64,000 nucleotides of DNA from Lineus longissimus (taxonomy: Eukaryota; Nemertea; Pilidiophora; Heteronemertea; Lineidae), in the NCBI RefSeq assembly GCF_910592395.1, contig NC_088322.1, forward strand, positions 10,413,431-10,477,430, given 5' to 3'. The position numbers and the translations under genes are program-made. The notes under the pieces were generated by a model. It did no database searches. It saw only the letters and a program-made list of their open reading frames with translations, and was not told the origin of the DNA. Shown here in pieces: positions 51,001 to 63,000 of this stretch (position 1 is its first letter; every line of letters starts with the position of its first letter).

Positions 51001-54000
51001 TTGGCCTTTACTACCAGTTGGTAATTACACTGCACTTCATACACTGTACTCGTTGCTCCCAAGGAGGAAGCAACTCAGTTGGTAACTGACAGTTTCTGAT
51101 GGGATTTTCTAGGATTTCTCCAGATTACTCAGTGTAACTTTCTTCGTGGATGCAGGATGCATGTAGCTGTAGCGAGGAGTTGGTTTTCTGTAGGATTCCT
51201 CGTGGTACACACAGTCTAGCCAATAGTCAGTAGGTCTGCAACGAAAAGTGTGGGAAGTTGTAAACTTTTAATGACCTTTGTCTCTGATAGTGCTCTTCCA
51301 TGTAAATGTACACTACCTGTTGGTGCCTGTACATTTCTATTGGGTTTGTTGCAACTGCCATGTGTTTTCTTGACCTTGCAATACTTAGGCTGTAAATTTT
51401 GTCCCTTTCCTGATGTTACCCATGTGTAACTTCTCTGACCCCACCTCCACCCCACTCCCTCACCATCCTCCACACGAGTGTAGGCCTATATGCCTTTGCC
51501 GACCTTCTTTAGCCTTGATAAGGGACTCTGACCCAGTTAGTTCCTCCTCCGCATTCCTTCAACGAATTCTTGTTGTATTCCCCTAGGAAGGCCTATCCCT
51601 ACTCTACCCTTCTCTTCGGTGTAATCACTGTGTAGGGCATGGTTCATTGGAGCAAATGCGTCAGTGGTCGTTGACCAACCATGATGCATGAAAATTGTCT
51701 TGCTTTTTGCTTTTTTGAGTTGTCCACTACCAAAATGTGAGACAGAAATTTTCCCTGTCATGCCTTTAAATGTGTATTTGATGCTTTGGGGTTGATAAAG
51801 GCAAGGGCCACATGCCATCTTGTCCCCCCCATTTGTCGGCATTTTATAAAGAACAAAATGTGCAATGACTGAAAAGTGTTAAAAAATGACCCCAAAGACC
51901 CCACTCAGCTCACCACTGCCCCCCCCCCCCCCAGGTCAGTGCCCCCCCCCCCCCCCACCCACCCAGGTCAGTTGCCCTCTTGTGAAAACTAATATTGGGT
52001 AACAATTCCTGAGAGTGCCCCTCCCTCTCTCCCAGTGCTGCCCATTGTGATTATGACCCACCAGATGAATGGGCTGGCCTTGCATTGAATTAGTCACTCC
52101 TTATTCACAGCCATTGATCTGTGCTATGCTTCATACATCACAGCACAACAAAGACCCAATGCCTCAATCCTTGGCTATTGTCCCCAAACTTCAACAGGGA
52201 CGTGTGTCAGTGTACAGTAGACTTGGCCTGAGTTGGTCTGAACGGGTCTCATCTCCTAGGCTTTTTCCTTAGCCCTAAAGCCTATTCAAAGGACATACAC
52301 ACCATTCAATCAGGAGGGACAGGAAATGTGTCAACCATTGTGTGCTATTCATTTGCAAATGATTTGAATATGTGGATAGTAAAATATTTATTTTGTATGG
52401 GGTATTGTTCGGCTGGCTAGGCTGTGTGTATCGAGTCCTGTGTTGTCCTGCCCAGGGTCGAAGACTAAGTTCCGCGGGGTTCTGATCAGATTTTGACACT
52501 TCTCTCCAGCTGTCGGGAAAGTTTTGGAACTTTGACGAGGATACCAGTTGTAATCAATAACTTTGTGTGTGTAACCTGTGTGCGTGGATAACTGTGTGTA
52601 TTGTCATATCGAGAGACAAAGGTACTTTGGGACATCAATACAATCTCTTCGGAACTTGAGAGCAGTGTATGTGATTGCTGTACCTCCTCAGTGAATATAA
52701 GTGGATTAACGTACTTGTTTTCATTTCTTGTATAGGGACACACTCTATGCACATTCGTCATACTGGATATAAGTGGTAGTGTTGAGCAATACTTCAACAC
52801 AACTTTGGGATTAACTTAATCAACGTTTGGTCAAAGTGAGCACCAGTTTATATGGATATACACAGGCGTATTAGTGGATTTACGTAATAATTTTTTATGA
52901 ATTGACATATTGGATTACCTTCATTGACTTGGGAAGTCAACTTCGTCATATCTAAGTACATTTGTGGTGGACAGACTAACTTTTTTCAGTCAAAGTTGTC
53001 TTCTTTTTCAAAACGAGTGCAAAACATCCCAGGAATATAGTCGCACTGGGCACTCATTGGATATAAGTGTTGTTGAAATGACAGAATTCAACTGATTTCT
53101 TCAGATTGGAATACAGTGCGTCCTGAATTTTAACAAAAAAGACTGGAGATAACTTTCATCTACCAAAATGGGGAACACATTCAGTTGTGTCAGTGGGAAA
53201 GCGGCCGATGATAGTCCGAAAAAGGACAAGGCACCCAAGGCACCAAAACCAGTGGCCGGGTTACCCCTGCAGTGCAGCAAGCCACGTGTTGTGAAAACTA
53301 CGGAAGACACTATCACAATATCTTGGGACAAACCAACGTATGATGGCGGCAAGACTATTATTGGTTACGCTGTCAAAATGGGGCGTGAAGGGCAGGGTGG
53401 CTGGCGTAAATTAACCATGGAGTGTGATGAATGTTCTTATCAGGCGACCGGTTTAGAACCGGACACACTTTATAAATTTTACGTCCAAGCAGAAAATGAA
53501 AATGGGTTTAGCCCACCGAGCGAAACCTCTGACCCAATTAGAACTCTTCCTTTGAAACTTGCTGCGGCAGGAGATGCTGATGCTGTTGCCGTTGGCGATG
53601 AAAATGAGAATGATAAGAAAGATGTTGAGGCTACTGCGAAATTTGGCGCCAGCGCTGAGAAATATGTTGTAAAAGATGAGGAAGAAAAATCAAGGAAGTC
53701 GAGCTCAAGTAGTTCTCATGGGAAGGACAAGTCGTCTGCTGAAGTTGAGGTTGAGGAGAAGGGGAAGGAGGAGGGGAAGTTAGAGGTGAAAGAGGAGGTT
53801 CCCGCTGAGGTAAGGACCGTAACCACAGAGACCAAGGTGACTGCCACAGTACCGGAGGAAAAGAAGGTGGAGGAGGAAGCTGAGGCAAAGGCGGAAGAGA
53901 CAACGATCGAGAAGTCTGAATCGAAGGAGTCTGTAAAGACCACCTCATCCTCGTCGTCGGATGATGAAAAGAAGGACAGCAAGTCAGTCGAAGATGCAAA

Positions 54001-57000
54001 GAATGATATCGCTAAGGCCGCATCTGCTGGGGTGTCGGTTGAGGTCGATTTCAGCGCAAACGGTTCCTCTGTCGGTCACGGCACTGGCGTCCTGTCATCG
54101 TTTCTTGATTCCCGCCGTGTTTACCAGTACAGCAATGATTCCCTCCTCGACGAAGAAAACGAGGAAGACGCAGAGGTCAAAAACAAGAATCGCGCCAACA
54201 AAAACATGGATATTCAAAAACACGATAAGCAGTACTTCATAGAGATTGAGACGGTCGACGCAGCCGGGAATTCTGAGGATGATCAGTACGATGAGAATGA
54301 TCATTATATCCACACGCAGGTCCCAATGATCGAACCTGTTGAGTTTGATTGCGACCAATCAAATCGCTTGAGCATCATCTCAGAAAAATCTATGGAGGAT
54401 AATCTTTCACCTTGTTCGCCGGACAAGAGCGCTAAAGATGGCCAACATTTTGTTTTTGCAAAGAAAGAGGTCAATGGGACGAAATCTGAGGCAAACGTTT
54501 CTAAGATTCCGATGTTCGGGAGTAAAATTCCGAGACAGCCAGACCCTGTGATAATCAACCCAATCTCAGCCGAGATTCCACAACCCAAATCGAAGATTCC
54601 ACCCCCACAGATTAAGCCACCGTCTGGGGGGAAGGCAGCTCAGGACTCCGGCCCGAAGTTGGGGATGAGCTTTGGATTGAAAGCTGAGAATGAGGAGCGT
54701 GTTTCGCCAAGAGAAGAGCCAGAACGTCGAACATCCATCCCTACGCTATCAACAACGGGAAAAGTTGAATCTAAAATTACCCCGCCAAGCTCAATTCCGC
54801 GTCGGGGTTCTGCGCCCAAAACATTCATTCCATTAAAGAAGGACAGTTCAGGTGACAGTATAAACGCCACCCTCTCCGGTAATAGCTCCGCATCTGAGGA
54901 GGCGGACACCAAAATTCCCACCGGCATTCCACGCAGGAAGTCGGTAGAGAAGGCAGACGCCTCTTCAAAAATCACACCGCCATCATCCCGCATCGTTACC
55001 GGAATCCCGCGCGGATCATCCGGTATTCGACCACCTGGCTCATTTGGATTCCAAGCCCGGGTCGACACAAGCTCATAATTTTTACGAGACGTTTCGTGTA
55101 CATAGTGTAGATTTCTGGACATAGGGTTTTTTGGCATTGAACTGTCTTAGAGAAGTAGAAGGGTATGGTATTGCCAGGAGGATTTTATCGACTAGGAGTA
55201 GAGATGAATGGAATGTATATATTTATGTTATTTAAGCTTGTGAAGGATAATGGACTGTGGATACAGACTATGTTGGAATTTGTGAGGAAGTCCCAAATAT
55301 TGATGTGTGCGTCATCATTATTCGATGTGCCTTAGATTTTAGTTGTGCGTACACATGAGTTGGGAAGTGATATTGAACAATTCTATTTCATTAACTTTAT
55401 AAACTACCGTTACCTGACTATATTTTAAGGATTTTTGATGAGCTTTTTTGCCAAGGAACTTTTAATCGGAACTTAACATGAGGAGTCACTCGCTGTGTGG
55501 TCCAAATTTATACCAAGCAGGGACAGTTTCTTATGAAATGTGGATGTATTCTATGGTGCTCACAGAAACATTTCCATTTCATCACCGTCAAGTCATACAG
55601 TTCATTATACAAATGCAACCACGTTTTAATGCATGCTGAGCAATTTTTAGACATTTTACCATAAAAATAAGGAACACTGCAATGTCTTTCAATATACGCC
55701 CGGACAGGATATTTTGCTTCACTATATTCATGCTTTGTTCTGGATGATTGGCAGCTGGAACCGTGATTAGCATAGATAATTAGGCACTTAACGAGCAACT
55801 GAAACGATAGGCATAGACTTAACTCTTTAGGTGCTGTAAAGGAATTCTATCAAAAAATGGAATGGGCGAAAACAGGCCAAAGAATCTTAAAAATGGTAAG
55901 AAATATTTTAAAAACTCAGAAATATTTATCAAGCTAAAAACTTTGAAAACAGCTGAGAATATTGAAAAAGGTAGAGAATATCTTGGGGAAAAAAGAGAGA
56001 ATATCTTGGGAAAATAGAGGACTATCTTGGAAAAAGAGAGTATCTTGCCATCTTGGGGAAAATAGAGAGGGTATCTTGGGAAAATAGAGTTTCTTTTGAA
56101 AATAGAGACTCAGAGTGTCTTGTAAAGTGAAGAGTCTGTATTAACTTAGGAGTATATAACCCAATGCGATGAGTTACTCAGTTTACGCTCTTCGATCCGT
56201 GATCTACTTTACAACTCTAATTATTAAGCCATTGATTGGATTTTACTAATTAGGCAATGATTGTACACTGCAGCGGGTGCTAATCTCTTGAGGTTACAGG
56301 TAACATTGACACTTTCGTTGGTGAGTTGCCGGATACTGTACCACCTCATCAATGATTTAATGCACTTATAGTGGCACGGAAAATTGAGTAATTTGGCATT
56401 ATATGGAAATTCCGCTTCCTGGTCTGTAATTATATGGCGAAAAACAACACGGAAACTTGATCGGTTATTGTTACCGTAGATTAATAATTGAATTGTGTTA
56501 TGGTGGGAGCTATGTTAGGAAGTCTTTTGACTATTTGGCTGTTTTGAACTGCTAAGCGTTTCCATTATGACAACACATACATGTAAGATTGGCACTAGAA
56601 CTGCTTAGATACCGTAATAATATACATGTAATAATATACATGTACATTTTGACATCTGGAAATATAAAGAGAAATGTGTCAAAGATTGACTTAGAATACT
56701 TTAAGTTTGACCTTCACTGAATCTGATTGAACATTTTTTATTTGAACTTGGATGTACTGTATGTAGGATGTACTGTAAAACTTATATGCACAAATAAAAT
56801 CGATCGAGATTGTCAAAATACAGCTGTAGTTTATTTCGATGTGCGGACATGAGATGCATGGTCGGGCATGTGTGGCACCAGCCGCTGTTGAGCCGAGAGG
56901 AAAGTACTCTGAGAGGGTTGTGTAACACTTGTTAACAAGGTGGATGCATGTCAGGCTTAACACCTGCCAGCAATCAAATTTGGAGAACTGGGGCATGAGA

Positions 57001-60000
57001 CATGAGTTATAGACTTGAGATGGATATGTCACAGTTTTGACTTGTTTTGAAAAGTTTGCTTGGTCGAATTACACATACTGCCAAAATACAGCTAGCGAGC
57101 TTGCAGTGCTTTGGCTTGGAACGCCAAGGGTTCTTCAATATGAAGACAATTTCAATCTTAAATCTAGAAAAACTGCACTCAGTATTTTAATGAATTGGTG
57201 TATCCCAAGTGAAAAAAAGTTAATTCAATATTTTGTTGGACGGCTGCACAGTACAACGATATTATTGAGCAACAACATTCACCAGAACATTTGTTTTGCA
57301 TATCAACAAAAACTGTTAGTTTTCTGACAATGCCTGAGTGAATCGCATTATCAATGCAAAAAAATTATGCTTGCCGGAAATGGTATGAAAAGGGGTCTGG
57401 CATGAATGGATCTGTATGGAACTAACAAGTTTTTTGAACACCCACATGGAAAAGAAATAGGCGTTGAAATCGTGTACTTCTAATGATGCATACTGCTGCT
57501 GTTTTGATACAGTGCAGATGATGATCAAGGATAGGCTTGCAATGTCAAATGTAACTTGTGCTGGCAGTCAAGGCTTGAGCACTTGTATACTCTAATGATG
57601 CGTATCGGTGCAGTTTTGATAAAGCGCCCATGATGATTAAGCATAATCTTACTTTTGCTTCCACTGGAAGAAAGTTGATTTGTTTATAATGCAGCTTTCG
57701 CCTGGTGTGCAAAATATCTTCCTTTTCTACCTCAGCTGCAAAATATGGATCTGTGTAGGAATATTAAACGGATGCAGGTCTTTTCGCGTCTATCACCTGA
57801 ACGCCTCCAACTTCCTCTACCTCCTGTTATGCCAGGCATTCTCTTCTCCCTTGACCCACCCTAGGACAATGTATCACTTTGATGGCGGCAATATGGAGTA
57901 TAGTGACAGTTGCCCGGCCAAAGTTGCGAAAAACTTGTCATAAACTTTCTGTTATGTTACCAAACAGTTCAGGATACAATAATTCTTAACAAACTTTTAT
58001 GTTGTTCATAATACAACACCAACAAATTTGCCCATTCTGCCCCTTCACTGTTGCTACATTGGAATTCACATGTGGCACAGACATGACAGAGCAATTAGAA
58101 GAGTCATTCATCACGGGAGATGTTTTTTGTCATTTTTATGACAAGAATTTACATCAGAATGTTGAGAGATGTGCCCCGAGACAGTTGAGGTCATGATGCG
58201 CTGGGAGTATCAATGAGCTCATCATGGATGTGATGTAGCAATTGTATGTGGCCTTGATGCTGCAGGCAATGAATCAGACAAGCTTTAACTCTTTGCGGTC
58301 TGTTTCGGTTTGACCCTCTATGATTCTACGAACGTTCTTAAAACAAGTTTTGAAATTATGTCCGATAAAAGTATTCGCCAAAACAGATTCAACAGCATAC
58401 ATGGACGTCACTCATATTAAACAGACTTTTAAATAACAAGACATTTGCTGGAATGAAATACTGAAGAGGGAACAACTTGCCCAGGGATTACCGCTAAGCT
58501 CTGGTAAGTGTCCACGGTAGTTAAGTTAATCATGTTCTAATCGCCTTTTCCCCTGATTTAGGTGTTTGCATTTGGCTGCTGCAATGCATTAGGAATTTGC
58601 TTGAGAGTGTTGGCGGGGGGGGGGGGGGGGGCCTACATGTTTATAGGCTACTGTGTATTTTCAGACCAGAACGCAGTATAGTGGTAATTCAGAAGAGGGA
58701 TAGGAGGCCAAGTGCAGGCTCCTATCATGTTTTTGGTAAAAAGCTTTGAAATTTACCGAGATCCTTCGAGTTAGTGACGATAAAAAACACCAGAGTTCCC
58801 CCTTTCTCAGACTCCCACCTTTGCTACCCATTTTATTCTCAATAATCTGATATATGGTCCATTTTGTGCAACAGATATGGTAATTAATTCTGCAGTCTAA
58901 GATTTAAACAGGGTTAATAAAATAGACTCAATGTTATGTACACATAATAAACCCATTAATGCATGATATATCAGGTTATATCAACACAACTGGCACAGAA
59001 TCAAACAAGTTTTGACACTGCTGTCATAAGGATGTTGCTGTTTCCCCCACTTAAGAATTTGGGTCAGAACTCAAAATAATTGTTTTGGCTGCTTTAATAG
59101 GAGAACGCCATTAGGAAAATAGAAAAGCAGTTTTACACAATGCCGTTAAGTGCAGTTTTCGTGCACATGAATTTACTGAAACTTAGTATATATAGTAATT
59201 TTGTATCTCCGTCTACACAAAGGCAATGTTGAAATTTGTACATATTAATACATGATTTGAAATTTTCAAATTCATTTACAAATTTTCAATTTTTATTAAA
59301 CGGTGTAGGCCTTTAAGAGTGATATACTCCTTTCAGGACTTTGAATCAACAGCATGGTGACAGAAGGAAGTTCAAAAGTCTGGACCGTTGTCAAGATCGG
59401 CATGGTTCCATGCCTTGTCACTTTTGGACAGTACTGTAGGTCCAGTGGAGAAAAGTTGTACTCTACAGGAATGTTGGTCAATTTCCTCCGTTTGACGTGG
59501 TCAACTCATCAACCATAACAATTACCATGCTCAAAACAATTATCACTGTCTATTTCTATCAAATCACAAAATCATGAAATTATTTCAGTTTAGTGCAGTA
59601 ATTAAAGATTTTGCAATGGCCCAATTGTCCTCATTCTTGCCTCTATATTTATCATGTATCTTATGTCTAGCCGTGGCTACAAAATTTTGAAACAAAATTC
59701 AAAAAATGCCACCAAAAAGCATAGAGTTACTGCTTTGCCTGGAAATTGTCTGCTGATACCCATTGGATTTTGACTTTTCATTATGTTCGCTTGAATAGAG
59801 TGACGTCAAAGTTTAAAGCCATTTTGTGTGTCATTTAAACCGCAAGTCACCATGTCTTGGCCAGATGGAGGGGGAGGGGTGAGAAATGACCTACATGCAT
59901 ATCCTGCCTTGGTGAAAATCTTTTTAATTAGTTTTTGCACATTCAATCTAAAATGAAAGTCTGGGTCCAACAAAAAGCAATATATTTGACCATTGACTGA

Positions 60001-63000
60001 ATAAACAATCCAAGTATGCTTAAAAACTAATTTCCTTCAAAAAATATTTTGATTTCTTTTCTTTAAACTAAACTATTCAGTATGGGCCCAGTATTCGGTA
60101 TCAAGTATTGAATAGGCCTATTTGATAGCCCATGGGCATTCAACGGGTCAACCAAATATGGTTCGGTCATGATTGTATGGTTTGTCACACCGAAATGTTT
60201 TGCTTGGGGCATTGGAAAAGAACATGTCAGTTTGTGCATGAAAACGTCAGAATGTATGGAAATTATTGCCATTACCATAACAAATGTGGTGAAAACGTAA
60301 AATTAGCTATTCATCTAAAGAATTGGCTATACCCAGTGTCATGACTGTGAGTAATTATGGTGGCCAAAACCCAAGAAAAGAGTAAAAGAGATGTATTTTC
60401 TGACAAGTGTTGTCAATGAGACTATCTCTTTCAATCAATTTTACTTTCCTGTTTGGTTGGTTACATGATATGTCATTGAAATGAGTTTGCTTGGCTCTTG
60501 ATAGAGGGAGCAGGGAGACAAATTGTCCTTTCCTTAGAAGTGTCATGATGACAGAGGTGGTCAGAGGTCATATCAAATGAAAATGATGACACAGAGGGTC
60601 TGAGTGGTTCCATTAAAATAGATAGGTCTTTACCCCAGATCTTTAATCTTCTTTTCTGACCATAACCTCAAACTGTTAGAAGTGGAGTGGGAATTTCAGA
60701 ACCATTGAAATGACCTCAAGAGCTGTGATATAAAGACCTTTAATATTTGACATTTCTTGCGGGTGTTTGTGATGACTCATCGAGAGGGACACCCCACAGT
60801 GAATTGGTATCCCGCGCTGTGTCATTTTGTTGTCCTATGTTTTGATTGGTTGGTAGGGATTAGACGTCCACTTTAAAATAGCATGAAAATATTTTGGGGA
60901 ACACCTGAAGATGGTTTCAAAGAAATCAGTTTTAACTTAGTCAACATTCGGGCATGTGTCTTGAGAAGTTTTAGAGAAATCTGAATTGAAATTTTGAAAA
61001 TGCGGGATAAACCGCGGGAGAGGTTTACCTTTTGTACATGGTTTGAACTCCAAGGTGAGTCTTGTTGATGGTCTGTAGAGATAATATTGACTTTTTGTTG
61101 GAGGTCTGCCCTGGAGGATGTGGGTATCTCTGATGAGATCAGGCTGTAAATGAAAGTATGTAGCGCTGGTGTGAGCGTGGTGGGCCATGGGGGCTTTCAA
61201 GGCCAGGACCACAATGGTTATATACTCATAGATACATGTATGGTTGATATTAAAGAAAGTTTCCCTTACAGAATGAGACTCATCCTTAACATCGGTTGAA
61301 GCCAGGTGATACCAAGAATAGCAAAGAGGACCAACAGATACTAAAATACATTTTAAATTTCAGTTTGTCTCATAACATCATTGTAACTAAGTTGTACTCA
61401 AATGGATTTTGCCGCCATAGGCTGAAGAAAATCATTCAAATTTGTCCATCAAATTCATTTTGTGACAAATCTTGATGTCTCCTCCTCTGTCTCTTTTCAG
61501 TGAGTCAAGAGCATCGTGATGCTCTCAAGCGTATGGAAGAGAAGCCACAGCGACCATCACTGACAGCTGGAAAACTCTTCGGTAAGTCGACAGAGGGTCA
61601 CCCTCTCCCTCAAAACCAGGGCACTGTACATTCATTGGTGGATCCAGGGAGAGGCATAGAGGGGTGCGGCTTACCAGAACATTCTTTTGAAGTTGACCTT
61701 TATCTTCTTCCTCTGTGTTTGGAATTTTAATATGCACGCTAGACAGTCGGTCCATTTCGGTAACAAAGTCGCTGTCCTAGAGAGTTCCGGCCACCACAGA
61801 GCTTTGCGGTCAGGACAGTGTCCTTTGGCCAGTATTCCTCCTCATTCTTCATAAAGGGAGCAGGTCTGAAGCAAGTTAGAAATTGAACTTGAATGGCTAC
61901 CATCATGACCCAAAAAACACCAGGGTGCTCCTTCTTTATCTGTGGCACCCTCTTGGATCCGCCTTTTAACTTCCCGAAGTATTTCTCAAAATAAGACTTG
62001 AGTGCCAAATTTCATTGCTTAGCAAAAACTACCAAGGTGTGATTCTTCCCAAAGAGAAGAGGACTGGATGTTCTGATTTATTGATAGAGAAATGTGATCG
62101 GAGTATTTTTATCCACATAGGTGGATTGAAAAGTGTATATTAGTCAGCTTCCATTTCATGATGTTTAAGATTCATCTAGCTGGTCTTGGTGCAAATTTAA
62201 GAAAAAAATTGAAAGTGTTTAGATGGAGTACATGTATGGCCATACGTCTGTGGTTACCATGGATCTTGTAATACCAAGAATTAATATAGACTATCTTGGT
62301 CATACCCAGTAGGCCATGTCAGAAGCTGCTTTAGTTAGGTACTTATCAAGATCATTCTATACCTTACCATGTTATAACTCAGTAAAAAACTCATTAAAAT
62401 CTGTTTATATCATGTGTGATTAGGAAGCAGGGCCATACCTTGTGGCTAGTTACCACCATGACCACAGGTCTTGTAATGAAGGGTTAAACGTTAACCACAT
62501 CTGTTCCTGTTACTACAGGTGATTTTTACCTGGGTCAGGTGTGAATCTGTCTGCCTCTCCTGGTGTCTTTACACCTGTTTAATCTTGGCATGGTGATGGA
62601 TATAAGGCAGAGGACATGGGCAATTAGTTTTCTTTCGAACAAAAATCCTGCTCTAAATCTCCTTGAAACTGAAGTCCGACTGCTACTACATGTTTGGAAC
62701 TTGTATGGGCTGGGCCTTATCTTTTGCCGGGACAGGTCCAAGACTCCAAGAGGGGGTATCTAGCCCTAACTTTTCAGGTTTCAAATTACATGATCTGTTT
62801 TATGGGTCATGAGTTTTTGGTACTTAAAACACTTTAACTCAAAAGTTCTGTCACAAATTCACAACACCATCATCAGAAAAATGGGTTAACCCCAAGAAGT
62901 GCAGTGTAATATGTACAACCCTTCTATTTTCACTCCCTTTGCCTTTCTCTTTTCACCTCTATTTATAGTTTTAACGATTTCCTTTCTAAACATTTCAGAA

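Larger units (their letters stand above)
45081..53093 (+). other. First part of 16.4-kb intron, upstream of nested gene
   Basis: No exon of the host gene is recognisable. It contains a MITE (47167-47348), G15 (47755-47769), an 86-bp tandem duplication (49468-49640) and C14/C15 runs with a duplicated CAGGTCAGT flank (51919-51966). The 400 bp before the nested gene hold three GGATATAAGTG-like repeats. The ORFs in this stretch (for example 45828-46226 and 49282-49602) have no domain-like pattern. Confidence 0.6.

Noticed and set aside
53631-53999. Antisense ORFs within the nested gene
   Set aside because: Mirror of the acidic/Ser-rich coding segment.
53168-55078. Nested ORF as a processed retrocopy
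   Set aside because: Single-exon structure would fit, but I see no poly-A tract or target-site duplication after the stop, and the ORF is intact. An older retrocopy cannot be excluded.
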